This document shows, one piece after another, positions 28,251-36,901 of a stretch of DNA of 64,000 nucleotides. Source of the stretch: CAIJMU01 sp035530275 (GTDB taxonomy: Bacteria; Spirochaetota; Spirochaetia; Treponematales; Rectinemataceae); NCBI GenBank assembly GCA_035530275.1, contig DATKVC010000007.1:248001-312000 (forward strand). Reading direction: 5' to 3'. The number at the start of each line of letters is the position of its first letter. Positions within the stretch are counted from its first letter, which is position 1. Below the pieces are notes generated by a model, which was not told the origin of the DNA, searched no databases, and saw only the letters and a program-made list of their open reading frames with translations. The position numbers and the translations under genes are program-made.

Positions 28251-29641
28251 GTGAAGCCGCCGCCGATCGAGATGCCACCGTAATTCGAATAGAGAACTGG
28301 GACCGTGGTCAGCCAGTACTCGCCGCCACCTTCGGCGTAGACCTTCAGATCGCGGGTCACGAGGAAGGAAGCCGCGAGATTGACCTGTCCGCCGAAGTGG
28401 AAAAGCCAGGTGTTGCTCGTGTCGGTGCTATAGCCACTGAGAATTTCGGTGAGATAGACGTAGCTGCCGCCTACTGCCGCATAGGGTGTCAAAGAGAGCC
28501 TGCCGATAGACATGTTATATTCGCCGCCGACGAGGACGTCGATGGGAATCGCAAAGGCAGTGAGAATATTCCTAATGCCGTTGAGAGGTATTTCCACCTC
28601 GGCGAAGGGGCGGGAATCGTAGACTCCTCGCGAAAGAACCGCCCGGAACCCAAGCATATAATTGGAACCGGCCGTCCCTCCCCCCCCCATAATGCTGCCA
28701 TCAGGATTCATGACCGTGAGTTGCGTGCCAGTAAGCACATGGAAAAATGGGGTCGCCTCCACACCGAGCCGCGGTATCTCGCTCAGCTGCATGTCTTTGG
28801 TAACGCGCCCCTGGTTGTAGACGATCCGGCCTGTCGAGACTTCCGAGCCGACATCCTTGATGACTATAAGTCCCGTCTCCCGATCGTCGCGGAATCCCTC
28901 CACCATGCTCTTCTCGACGACAGCATACTCGTCTCCTTTCTGTATTCCCATATTCCTACCTAGTTGCAGCTTAATCGTCCCTCCGGAGACCTCAAGCACC
29001 TTGCTCCTTATCTGGAAGGCGTCGATCTTGCGTATCTCGAAGGTAAGCTGGGCGGCGATGCCTCCCACCGCGCCGGAAATCGATTGGAACTGGTTCGATT
29101 TAGAGGAGCCGCTCGAGACCACGTGGGCCTGGCCCAGGACGGATCCCCCCGAGGCTACGTCGAGGAAGGTGACGTCGACGGTGATGCTCGCCTCCCAGCG
29201 GAGGGTCTTCTGGTTGTACTGCGAGTCGAAGCCGCCCACGACGGGCACGGCGACGATGAAGGCGCCCACGAGGCGGTTCCACTCGGCCTGGGTCAGGAGG
29301 GTCTCCCCGAACTGGTACTTGTCGGGGATGACCACCGAGCCCTGCTTCGATTGCTTGATCGCATCCTCGAAGGCCGGAAGGTCGGCGCTCGACAGCTTTT
29401 GCTGGTAGCCGATGACATTGAAGCGGCCGAGGTCGACGAAGACCTTCTGGATGTCGAGATCGACGCGGCCCAAAACCTCGAGGGGGATGGGATAGCCGTA
29501 GGTGCCGAGGCCGAAGATGGCCATGTCCTGCTTTTGCGACACGGTGGGGCTCAGGGCAGCGTCGGCGCTCTGTCCCGACAGCTCGGAGAGGGCAAAGGCT
29601 AGGGCGATGATCGCAAATGCGACTCGATTCTTGATAAGCAT
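28238..29641 (-). CDS. Outer-membrane protein with CsgG/FlgT-like periplasmic domain and beta-barrel end
   Basis: 467 residues. A signal peptide (about 1-26) is followed by an N-terminal domain (60-210) with the CsgG/FlgT-type alternation LGRFNVIGYQQKLSSADLPA and WEASITVDVTFLDVASG. Residues 215-300 resemble the FlgT C-terminal barrel (VLEVSGGTIKLQLGRNMGIQ, then KGDEYAVV). The last 150 residues show amphipathic strands with aromatic ends (RAVLSRGVYDSRPFAEVEIP) and finish GGFTWKL, as expected of an outer-membrane barrel. I infer a lipid-exposed barrel carrying a periplasmic assembly domain. GGAG precedes the ATG at 29641. Confidence 0.65.
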   Translation of the reverse strand: MLIKNRVAFAIIALAFALSELSGQSADAALSPTVSQKQDMAIFGLGTYGYPIPLEVLGRVDLDIQKVFVDLGRFNVIGYQQKLSSADLPAFEDAIKQSKQGSVVIPDKYQFGETLLTQAEWNRLVGAFIVAVPVVGGFDSQYNQKTLRWEASITVDVTFLDVASGGSVLGQAHVVSSGSSKSNQFQSISGAVGGIAAQLTFEIRKIDAFQIRSKVLEVSGGTIKLQLGRNMGIQKGDEYAVVEKSMVEGFRDDRETGLIVIKDVGSEVSTGRIVYNQGRVTKDMQLSEIPRLGVEATPFFHVLTGTQLTVMNPDGSIMGGGGTAGSNYMLGFRAVLSRGVYDSRPFAEVEIPLNGIRNILTAFAIPIDVLVGGEYNMSIGRLSLTPYAAVGGSYVYLTEILSGYSTDTSNTWLFHFGGQVNLAASFLVTRDLKVYAEGGGEYWLTTVPVLYSNYGGISIGGGFTWKL

Positions 29642-29750
29642 GGGGCTGGCTCCACGGGTGCAGGATGCTGAACGCGGGGGACTGTCCCCGCCATTGTCGA
29701 AGCAAGATCGAAGCGGTGTCAAGGCGCGCGACGATCGCGCGGCCGATCGC

Positions 29751-30842
29751 TCAGAACTCGAGGCTCGCCTTCAGCACCGGGCCGTAATGCACCAGATAGA
29801 CCGAGGGCGAGGCATCGACATGAGAGGAGTCCACGGTTCCCTTGGGCGTGATGCAGGTGAGGGTCTGGCCGCCGATGTTGTAGCCGAGGCCGAAACCGAG
29901 GCGGAGGCGCCCCAGGCCGCCCACCCACTGGAGGCCGAGGGTCAGGTTGTAGTCGACGAGCATGGGGATCTGCGTCGCGCTCCAGAGCGGAAGATGGTTG
30001 GCGTTTTCGATCCAGGCCTGGGCATCGGCGCCGATGGTGGAGATGCCCGCCCCCGCCCTGTCCTGGGTCCATAGCCAGGGGGCGAAGCCCTGCATTTGGC
30101 CGAAGACGCCCCTGCGGGCGATGGCCGAGTGAAGGCTGTCCACACCCAGGATGACCGAGTAGATGCCGAAGGCCATGTCGGGCTGGTAGAAGGATACGAC
30201 GGGCGCCCACCAGACCGAGGCTCGGCTCGTGTCGTAGGTCAGGCAATCGAGCTGCACAGGCAGGCGATAGGACATATAGCCGAGGCCGAGGTAGTCGATG
30301 CCCCCCGAACCGGCTAGAAAATAGAGAAGATCCACGCTGATAAAGGGATTGTCGAAGCTCGATTGGGCAGGCATGCCGCCCTGGGGGCTGCCGAGCCAGG
30401 TGGCAGTTCCCTTGAGGCCCGAGGTCTCCACCCTGACTTCGAAGATGTCGTAGCCGAGGTAGCCCATCAGGCGGTTGAGCTTGCCGACGAAGTTGCTGTC
30501 CACATCCACGTCGAGGCCGACCCTCAGCTTGAGTTTCTTGAAGAAGAGCCCGCCCTCGTAGGTCGTGCTCGCCGTCCGGTCCATCGTCACGCTGAGCTGA
30601 TTGACCCGCGGCGTGGCGTAGCCGAAGAAGGAGTCGCTCAGGGCGTCCATGTCGCCCGAGGCCCAGTTGTTGAAGGGGGCAATGGAGAAGCTGCCCGAGG
30701 TCGAAAGGGCTTCGAGGAGGGAATTCCTAAGCGAAGCGGGGGAGAGATTGGGGATTTGAGCCGAAATCGGGATGCCGGAAAAGAGGAGAAGGAGGCTCGA
30801 TAAGACGGATCCGAGAACCCAAGGACGCGACGACCTAGGCAT
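29751..30842 (-). CDS. Outer-membrane beta-barrel protein, hypothetical
   Basis: 363 residues with a signal peptide (LGSVLSSLLLLFSGIPISAQ) and many 8-12-residue amphipathic strands bounded by aromatic residues (YEGGLFFKKLKLRVGLDVDV, RLRLGFGLGYNIGGQ). The last residue is Phe (KASLEF), the usual BamA recognition signature. No family recognised; it may be a porin-like or spirochaete-specific surface protein. It is upstream of the FlgT-like protein on the same strand (109 bases), so the two plus the coiled-coil gene probably form one unit. Confidence 0.7.
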   Translation of the reverse strand: MPRSSRPWVLGSVLSSLLLLFSGIPISAQIPNLSPASLRNSLLEALSTSGSFSIAPFNNWASGDMDALSDSFFGYATPRVNQLSVTMDRTASTTYEGGLFFKKLKLRVGLDVDVDSNFVGKLNRLMGYLGYDIFEVRVETSGLKGTATWLGSPQGGMPAQSSFDNPFISVDLLYFLAGSGGIDYLGLGYMSYRLPVQLDCLTYDTSRASVWWAPVVSFYQPDMAFGIYSVILGVDSLHSAIARRGVFGQMQGFAPWLWTQDRAGAGISTIGADAQAWIENANHLPLWSATQIPMLVDYNLTLGLQWVGGLGRLRLGFGLGYNIGGQTLTCITPKGTVDSSHVDASPSVYLVHYGPVLKASLEF

Positions 30843-30916
30843 GAATCACTGTCCCCCTTCTGCAATCCTAATGCCGCTACTCCGGTAATGCCATGACCTT
30901 GCGCCGTCACGGCCTC

Positions 30917-30945
30917 TTGAACCTTCCTTCCTTTATCACTATACT
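30917..30945 (+). promoter_or_regulatory. Sigma-70 promoter of fusA
   Basis: TTGAAC, exactly 17 bases, TATACT, a strong match. The predicted start (about 30952) leaves a leader of roughly 158 bases before the fusA ATG, unusually long for a genome region where short leaders are common. Confidence 0.7.
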
Positions 30946-31037
30946 CCGTTCTAACCGGCGTTTTTCAAATATAAGGCAGCTAACCGTAAGCTTTGCAACT
31001 GAAATGCTCGAAACGAGAAGCCGACGGCATTCTGCTA

Positions 31038-31080
31038 CGATTCGATCGTGTCGAATCGACGATTCGATGGTTTCGAATCG
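31038..31080 (+). promoter_or_regulatory. Two tandem palindromes in the fusA leader
   Basis: CGATTCGA (31038-31045), 5 bases, TCGAATCG (31051-31058); then one base; then CGATTCGA (31060-31067), 5 bases, TCGAATCG (31073-31080). The same 8-base arms occur twice with a 22-base period, and the sequence before the Shine-Dalgarno adds a further partial copy. They lie between the promoter and the ribosome-binding site (GAGAGGTAGAG). They could be a two-site operator or two consecutive mRNA hairpins controlling EF-G translation. Confidence 0.7.
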
Positions 31081-31109
31081 ATGAATCATAGTGAGAGGTA
31101 GAGAGCGAC

Positions 31110-33200
31110 ATGGCCTTCGACATCACCAAGATGCGTAACATTGGCATCAGCGCCCACATCGACTCGGGCAAGACCACGCTTTCAGAGCGTATTCTCTTCT
31201 ACTGCAACAAGATCCACGCGATCCACGAGGTCCGTGGCAAGGACGGCGCTGGCGCGACGATGGACTCGATGGACCTCGAGCGCGAGCGCGGGATCACCAT
31301 CCAGTCGGCGGCCACCAACGTCGAGTGGAAGGACAAGACGATCAACCTGATCGACACCCCCGGACACGTCGACTTCACCATCGAGGTCGAGCGCTCCCTC
31401 CGCGTCCTCGACGGGGCCATCCTCGTCCTCTGCGCGGTGGCCGGCGTCCAGTCCCAGTCCATCACCGTCGACCGCCAGCTCAAGCGCTACCACGTGCCCC
31501 GCCTCGCCTTCATCAATAAGTGCGACCGCACCGGCGCCAACCCCTTCAAGGTGAAGGCCCAGCTCGCCGAAAAGCTCGGACTCAACCCCGTCTTCATGAC
31601 CCTCCCCATCGGCCTCGAGGACAAGCTCGAGGGCCTCGTCGACCTCGTCGAGATGAAGGCCGTCTACTTCGACGGCGACGCCGGCGAGGATCTCCGCTAC
31701 GCCGAAATCCCTGCCCACCTCCAGGCCGACGCCGAAAAGTACCGCGAGGAGCTCATCGAGGCCGCCTCGATGTTCGACGACGAGCTCATGGAGGCCGCCC
31801 TCGAGGGCAACGCCACCAACGAGCAGATCATGGCCGCCGTCCGCAAGGGCACGATCAGCGACCAGCTCGTCCCCGTCTTCGTGGGCTCCGCCTACAAGAA
31901 CAAGGGCGTCCAGGTCCTCCTCGACGGCGTCTCCGCCTACCTCCCCGACCCCACCGAAAAGCAGAACGTCGCCCTCGACCTCGACAAGAACGAGGAGCGC
32001 ATTACCCTGACGACGGAAGGCGAGAAGCCCACCGTCGCCCTCGCCTTCAAGCTCGACGACGGCCAGTACGGCCAGCTCACCTACGTCCGCATCTACCAGG
32101 GCCAGATCAAGAAGGGCGACGAGCTTCTCAACACCCGCGCCCGCAAGCGCTTCAAGGTCGGCCGCCTCGTCCGCATGCACGCCTCCACGATGGAAGACAT
32201 CACCGAGGGCTCGCCCGGCGACATCGTCGCCCTCTTCGGCATCGAGTGCGCATCGGGCGACACCTTCTGCGACCCCAAGCTCAACTACGCGATGACCTCG
32301 ATGTACGTGCCCGAGCCGGTCATCTCCCTGGCCATCGAGCCCAAGGACAAGAAGTCATCCGACCAAATGGCCAAGGCTCTCAACCGCTTCACCAAGGAAG
32401 ACCCGACCTTCCGCACCTTCGTCGACCCCGAGTCCAACCAGACCATCGTCCAGGGCATGGGCGAGCTCCACCTTGAGGTCTACATCGAGCGCATGAAGCG
32501 CGAGTACAAGTGCGAGGTCACCACGGGCATGCCCCAGGTCGCCTACCGAGAGGCCATCACCCAGCGCGCCGAGTTCCACTACACGCACAAGAAGCAGACG
32601 GGCGGCTCCGGCCAGTACGGCAAGATCGCCGGCTACATCGAGCCCTGCGAAGAGAAGAACTTCGACTTCGTCAACTCGATCAAGGGCGGATCCATCCCCA
32701 GCGAATTCATTCCCTCCTGCGAAAAGGGATTCAAGGCCTCGATGGAAAAGGGCAGCCTCATCGGCTTCCCCATCGTCAACATCCGCGCCTGCATCAACGA
32801 CGGAGCCTCGCACCCCGTCGACTCCTCCGACATCGCCTTCCAGCTCGCCGCGATCGGCGGTTTCCGCGAAGCCTACGAAAAGGCCAAGCCCGTCATCCTC
32901 GAGCCCATCATGAAGGTCGAGGTCGAGGGCCCCACCGAGTTCCAGGGCAACATCTTCGGCTCCATCAACCAGCGCCGCGGCCTCATCACCGCGAGCTCCG
33001 AGGACGGCATGTTCTGCAAGGTCGAGGCCGAGGTGCCCCTTTCCGAAATGTTCGGCTATTCCACCGTGATCCGCTCCCTCTCCCAGGGCAAGGCCGAGTT
33101 CACCATGGAGTTCCTGAAGTACGGCAAGGTGCCGACCAACGTCTCCGACGACCTCAAGAAGAAATACCAGGAGAAACGTCGTGCCGAACAAGGTCGTTGA
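31110..33200 (+). CDS. fusA: Elongation factor G, spirochaete/mitochondrial (spdEFG1-like) type
   Basis: 696 residues, full length. GTPase domain: G1 AHIDSGKTT, G3 DTPGHVDF, G4 NKCDRTGA. The switch I region (HEVRGKDGAGATMDSMDLER) and AHIDS rather than AHIDA are typical of the EF-G1 of spirochaetes, planctomycetes and mitochondria. Domains II-V follow, with domain IV at about residues 480-605 (HKKQTGGSGQYGKIAGYIEP). It translocates tRNA-mRNA on the ribosome. In the spd group a second paralogue, spdEFG2, often handles recycling or another step; none is in this window. The last seven codons fall inside the first unit of a 28-bp tandem repeat. Confidence 0.95.
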   Translation: MAFDITKMRNIGISAHIDSGKTTLSERILFYCNKIHAIHEVRGKDGAGATMDSMDLERERGITIQSAATNVEWKDKTINLIDTPGHVDFTIEVERSLRVLDGAILVLCAVAGVQSQSITVDRQLKRYHVPRLAFINKCDRTGANPFKVKAQLAEKLGLNPVFMTLPIGLEDKLEGLVDLVEMKAVYFDGDAGEDLRYAEIPAHLQADAEKYREELIEAASMFDDELMEAALEGNATNEQIMAAVRKGTISDQLVPVFVGSAYKNKGVQVLLDGVSAYLPDPTEKQNVALDLDKNEERITLTTEGEKPTVALAFKLDDGQYGQLTYVRIYQGQIKKGDELLNTRARKRFKVGRLVRMHASTMEDITEGSPGDIVALFGIECASGDTFCDPKLNYAMTSMYVPEPVISLAIEPKDKKSSDQMAKALNRFTKEDPTFRTFVDPESNQTIVQGMGELHLEVYIERMKREYKCEVTTGMPQVAYREAITQRAEFHYTHKKQTGGSGQYGKIAGYIEPCEEKNFDFVNSIKGGSIPSEFIPSCEKGFKASMEKGSLIGFPIVNIRACINDGASHPVDSSDIAFQLAAIGGFREAYEKAKPVILEPIMKVEVEGPTEFQGNIFGSINQRRGLITASSEDGMFCKVEAEVPLSEMFGYSTVIRSLSQGKAEFTMEFLKYGKVPTNVSDDLKKKYQEKRRAEQGR

Positions 33201-33291
33201 TTCGGCACGTGCCGAACAAGGCCGGTAATTCGGCTCGTTCCGAGCAAGGCCGCTAATGCGGCTCGCGCCGTGCCGGGTCGTCGATCCGGCG
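33180..33291 (+). repeat. Four 28-bp tandem units copying the end of fusA
   Basis: Units at 33180-33207, 33208-33235, 33236-33263 and 33264-33291. The first holds the last fusA codons (RAEQGR) and the TGA stop; units 2 and 3 would encode RAEQGR/RSEQGR followed by TAA, and unit 4 has lost the stop. Each unit is self-complementary at its ends (TGCCGAA with TTCGGCA in unit 1), giving four consecutive stem-loops downstream of the gene. No T-run follows. Divergence increases with distance from the gene. Confidence 0.85.
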
Positions 33292-33378
33292 CGGGGCGCG
33301 TAGGGCCGTCAAGGCTCCGTTACTCGCCCTCTTTCTTTCCCGGGGGCCCGACCTATAATTACTGATCAAGGAGTCCCC

Positions 33379-34083
33379 ATGCAGAAAGCGGAGCTTATTG
33401 CCAAGAGTCCGGTGCGCGTCCTCGAAAAGTCCATCGAGGGCGGGCTCTCCAGCGGCAACATCGGCGTCATCGCGAGCAGAAAGGGCGTCGGCAAGACTTC
33501 TGTCCTCGTCCAGATGGCCATCGACAAGCTTCTTCAGGGCAAGAAGGTCATCCACGTATCCTTCAGCCCCAACGCGACCCATGTCTTCGACTGGTATGAG
33601 AATATTTTCGGCGAAGTGGCCAAGAGGCGAGGCCTCGAACACGTCGACGAGGTCAAGGAAGAACTCGTCCACAACCGCGTCGTAATGAACTTCTCCCAGA
33701 GCGCCATCAAGACCGAGCAGGTCCTCGGATCCCTCCGCCACATGCTCGTCGAGGGCGGGTTCAAAGCCGAAACCCTCATCGTCGACGGCTTCAACTTCGT
33801 CAAGTCGAGCCCCGCCGAGTTCGAGAAATTCCACGCCTTCGCCGCCGAGATGGGCGTCGAGATCTGGTACTCCGCCACCCTCCCCCTCGAGGAACCCCTC
33901 GTCGGCAAGGACAACATCCCTCCCCTGCTCAAGGATTATCTGGCCATCATCGCCGTCCTCATCGTCCTCGAACCCAAGGCCGAGTACATCCACTTCAGCG
34001 TCGTCAAACACCACGACAAGCTCAACCCCGAAGACCTCAAGATCAAGCTCGATCCGAAGACGCTACTCATAGCTGACGTCTGA
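33379..34083 (+). CDS. RecA/KaiC-like P-loop ATPase of unknown function
   Basis: 234 residues. Walker A is ASRKGVGKTSVLVQMA (about 32-47), Walker B is TLIVDGFNF (about 135-143), with a RecA-fold strand order. There is no second KaiC repeat and no DNA-binding loop that I recognise, so it is a minimal RecA-superfamily ATPase. It follows fusA with its own TATAAT (33354-33359) and AAGGAG before the ATG. The last 36 bases through the stop codon are duplicated 128 bases downstream, then a strong terminator follows. Function cannot be assigned. Confidence 0.75.
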   Translation: MQKAELIAKSPVRVLEKSIEGGLSSGNIGVIASRKGVGKTSVLVQMAIDKLLQGKKVIHVSFSPNATHVFDWYENIFGEVAKRRGLEHVDEVKEELVHNRVVMNFSQSAIKTEQVLGSLRHMLVEGGFKAETLIVDGFNFVKSSPAEFEKFHAFAAEMGVEIWYSATLPLEEPLVGKDNIPPLLKDYLAIIAVLIVLEPKAEYIHFSVVKHHDKLNPEDLKIKLDPKTLLIADV

Positions 34084-34214
34084 GGATCGAGGCGGTCAGG
34101 ATGACCGCTCCAAAGGGAAGCGGAACGGTTCTGCCGTTCCGCTCGTCATTTTCCGGCAGGACGTCGGAAAATGACGAGGATCCGAAGACGCTACTCATAG
34201 CTGACGTCTGAGGA
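34051..34214 (+). repeat. 36-bp direct repeat of a gene's 3' end bracketing a hairpin cassette
   Basis: The 36 bases at 34051-34086 (the last ten codons, the stop and GGA) recur without a mismatch at 34179-34214. The 92 bases between them contain three perfect hairpins: GCGGTCA/TGACCGC (3-base loop), AGCGGAACGG/CCGTTCCGCT (34119-34143) and CGTCATTTTCCG/CGGAAAATGACG (34144-34176). The downstream copy has no start and encodes nothing by itself. Perfect identity means the duplication is recent or maintained. Confidence 0.9.
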
Positions 34215-34269
34215 CGGCAGAGCTCTGGCCCGAATTGAGGGCTGCCGAGCCTCGGCCGAAACGCGACTG

Positions 34270-34299
34270 GAGCCACCTGAAGGGGTGGCTCTTTTCTTT
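34270..34299 (+). terminator. Rho-independent terminator after the P-loop ATPase gene
   Basis: GAGCCACC, 6-base loop, GGTGGCTC, then TTTTCTTT. This is the first canonical terminator downstream of fusA and the P-loop gene on the plus strand. Confidence 0.85.
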
Positions 34300-34410
34300 A
34301 TCCCCGGCCCGCTTCAGGCAATCAATGGCGATTTGGGCGCTGCGACACTATCCTTTGCGCTACGTCATACCAGCTGTCCGGCTTCACTGCCCGGACTAAA
34401 AGGAGGGGGC

Positions 34411-34839
34411 ATGAAGAGATTCTTCGTCGCACTATCCGTCGCTGTCATCGCGATCCTCGGCATGCATGCCCAGACCGTCTCGTTCGGTCTGGGCGACACC
34501 GGCCTCGAGGCGAGCCTCAACGTCATCGGGGCGAGCGCCAAGGTCGACATGGGGGGCTTCACCGCGGAAGTGAGCCTCCAATGGGGCACGAGCCCGACCC
34601 AGGTCCAGACGGCGCTTTCGCAGGGTCTTCAGCCGGCCGAGGTCTATCTCGCGGCCGCCCTCGCGAACATGTCGGGGAAGTCCCTCACCTTCGTCGTCGG
34701 CGAGTACAAGAAGAACAAGGCGAAGGGCTGGGGCGCCCTCGCCAAGTCGCTCGGCATCAAGCCGGGCTCCAAGGAGTTCAAGGCCTTGAAGGATAAGAGC
34801 TCCGCCTCATCCGACAAGGCCAAGAAGAAAAAGAAGTAG
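34411..34839 (+). CDS. Small secreted hypothetical protein with Lys-rich tail
   Basis: 142 residues: a signal peptide (KRFFVALSVAVIAILGMHAQ), a mature part with a beta-like N-terminal half, and a conserved-looking GKSLTFVVGEYKKNKAKGWG then ALAKSLGIKPGSKEFKALKD block, ending in a Ser/Lys tail (DKAKKKKK). The middle block resembles proteins annotated only as hypothetical. AGGAGGGGG precedes the ATG. A GC-rich hairpin follows the stop codon (34850-34870). Probably periplasmic; function unknown. Confidence 0.65.
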   Translation: MKRFFVALSVAVIAILGMHAQTVSFGLGDTGLEASLNVIGASAKVDMGGFTAEVSLQWGTSPTQVQTALSQGLQPAEVYLAAALANMSGKSLTFVVGEYKKNKAKGWGALAKSLGIKPGSKEFKALKDKSSASSDKAKKKKK

Positions 34840-34881
34840 CCCCAGCCCGGGGCGGAAGTCCCGCCTCGGGTCGCGAGCCTG

Positions 34882-36702
34882 CTATTTAACTATATGGATT
34901 CTTTCCTCCGTGGGCATCAGTGTCTTGTCCCTGGCCCAATCGAGGAGGACCTCGGCGTCGATGAATCCCGTGTCGACAGCGTCCTTGCCCGACTTGAGGG
35001 TCGTGTACTTGTCGCCGCCGGCGGCGATGAAGTTGTTGACGCAGACGGCGTAGGTCGCCGATGGATCGATGGCGGCATAGGAGCCGTCGGCCTGAAGCAC
35101 ATTGGCGCCGCTCACCCGCTGTCCCTTCGCCTTGTCGGGACTGACATTGAAGGTAATGCCCGAGACGTAGGTAAGTGGGTTCTGGGGGAAATGCGGCCCG
35201 TAGTTCGTGAGGGCGAAATCGACGGCGTCCTCGAGGGTCGAAACGACCTGGGCGCCGCTCAGCTTCATCGTGACGAGGGTGTCGCCAAAGGGGATGATTT
35301 CATAGACCTGAGCCACCGTCAGCGGTCCCTGGATGAGATCGGTCCGCACGCCGCCCGCGTTGGTGATCGCGATCTGGGCGCCGGTCTTGAGGCGCATCGT
35401 GCCGGCGATGATGGGGCCGGGGCCGGAGTTGAGGCCGCGCTTCATGTCGGCCCCGACCTGGGTCGCAACCTGGGTCTGGAGCTGCTTGACGCCCGCGGCA
35501 TAGCCTTCGGCCAGGGCCTTCGCCGCGGGATCTCCCCCGCTCAGCGCGATCTCGGGGTGGGTCGCGAGGGCCATGGTCAGCTTGTCGTAATCTTTCGAGT
35601 AGAAAGCGGCGAGGTCGCCGGTGACCGGCACGAAGTCCTTTCCATTGAACTCGGCGATTGAAAGACCCTCGGCCGAATCGGTGAACTGCACGCGCTTCGG
35701 TTCGCCGGCGGGATTCGGAAGATCATAGACGCGGAACCAGTCATTGCCCACGACGGCGACCGGCTGGGCCGTCCAGGAATCAACCTTGCCCTGTTTGGTG
35801 AAATCGACCTTGATGTCGCCGACGACCTTGCCCCATTCCCAGGACTGGACAACGAGGACCTTGGCGCCCGAGGGATCGGTCGCGAGGGTCGGATAGGGGC
35901 CGAAGCTGCCGAGGCCGTCCGCCTTCCAGTCGCCGAGGAGGGTGTGGCTGTGGCCGCCGATGACCAGGCTGAGTCCGCTCACCTTGGATACGAGGTCGAG
36001 GTCCTCGGCGTAGCCGAGATGCGAGACGAGGATGATCGTGTCGACGCCCTTCGCGTGGAGATCGTCCACCGCGTTCTGGACGGGGGCGATGGGGTCGAGG
36101 AAGGAGATCGTCGCGCCTGGATTCGAGATGTAGGGAGTCTCGGGTGTCGTCGCGCCGATAAAGCCTACCTTGTGGCCGGCGACCGTCTTGATCAGATAGG
36201 GAGCGGGCGCGAGGGCCCCGATCGAGGGCTCTCCCCCGAAGTAGACGTTCGAGGTGACGATGGGGAATTTCGCGGCCGCGAGGAGCTTGTCGCGGAGGAC
36301 GGGAACGCCCTTGTCGAATTCGTGGTTGCCGAGGGTGGCGACATCGAGGCCGACGAGATTCCAGAAATCCACGTCGGCCTTGCCGAGGTACTTGGTGAAG
36401 TAGAGGGTGCCCTGGAAGAAGTCGCCTGCATGGATGACGAGACTGTTCGGATCCTCGGCCCTGAGCCTGCCGATGACGTCGGCGATCTCGGGGAAGCCGC
36501 CCATGTGAACGTAGACTGGTTTAGCGTTCAGGCCCTCGCCGAGATCGAGGGTCAGTTTGACGGTCGCCGGATCGAAATGCGAATGGGTGTCGTTGACATG
36601 GATGAGGGTGAGGCTGAAATCTTGGGCGTCCTGCGCTCCGAGGCTGAAAGCCCCGAGGAACAGAACCAGGATCGTCAGCGCAAGCGCGCCAAATCTTCGC
36701 AT
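34882..36702 (-). CDS. Secreted 5'-nucleotidase / UshA-family metallophosphoesterase
   Basis: 606 residues with a signal peptide (ALALTILVLFLGAFSLGAQ). The calcineurin-like domain has LIHVNDTHSHFDP, GDFFQGTLYF, LGNHEFDKG, VSHLGYAEDLDL and GGHSHT for the two-metal centre. The 5'-nucleotidase C-terminal domain (about 360-570) has TNAGGVRTDLIQGP and YEIIPFGDTLVTMKLSG. It would hydrolyse nucleotides or UDP-sugars in the periplasm, complementing the e(P4)-type phosphatase at 3405. AAGGAGG precedes the ATG at 36702. Confidence 0.9.
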   Translation of the reverse strand: MRRFGALALTILVLFLGAFSLGAQDAQDFSLTLIHVNDTHSHFDPATVKLTLDLGEGLNAKPVYVHMGGFPEIADVIGRLRAEDPNSLVIHAGDFFQGTLYFTKYLGKADVDFWNLVGLDVATLGNHEFDKGVPVLRDKLLAAAKFPIVTSNVYFGGEPSIGALAPAPYLIKTVAGHKVGFIGATTPETPYISNPGATISFLDPIAPVQNAVDDLHAKGVDTIILVSHLGYAEDLDLVSKVSGLSLVIGGHSHTLLGDWKADGLGSFGPYPTLATDPSGAKVLVVQSWEWGKVVGDIKVDFTKQGKVDSWTAQPVAVVGNDWFRVYDLPNPAGEPKRVQFTDSAEGLSIAEFNGKDFVPVTGDLAAFYSKDYDKLTMALATHPEIALSGGDPAAKALAEGYAAGVKQLQTQVATQVGADMKRGLNSGPGPIIAGTMRLKTGAQIAITNAGGVRTDLIQGPLTVAQVYEIIPFGDTLVTMKLSGAQVVSTLEDAVDFALTNYGPHFPQNPLTYVSGITFNVSPDKAKGQRVSGANVLQADGSYAAIDPSATYAVCVNNFIAAGGDKYTTLKSGKDAVDTGFIDAEVLLDWARDKTLMPTEERIHIVK

Positions 36703-36901
36703 ACATCCTCCTTGCCGTGTGTGAGGGGGGAACGTGACTCGCGCCGGGGCGCGACGGTGCGACGACCGTAACCCAAAAGTGTGGGACGGCTTTCGGCCCT
36801 CGTCAAGGAATGAAGAATTAGCCTCCGGTAGCCATTGCCTTTCCATCGACTTGCCTCCGATCCCTCGCCGCGCCAGAATCGGGTTTTCGAGGAGGCTCAC
36901 A

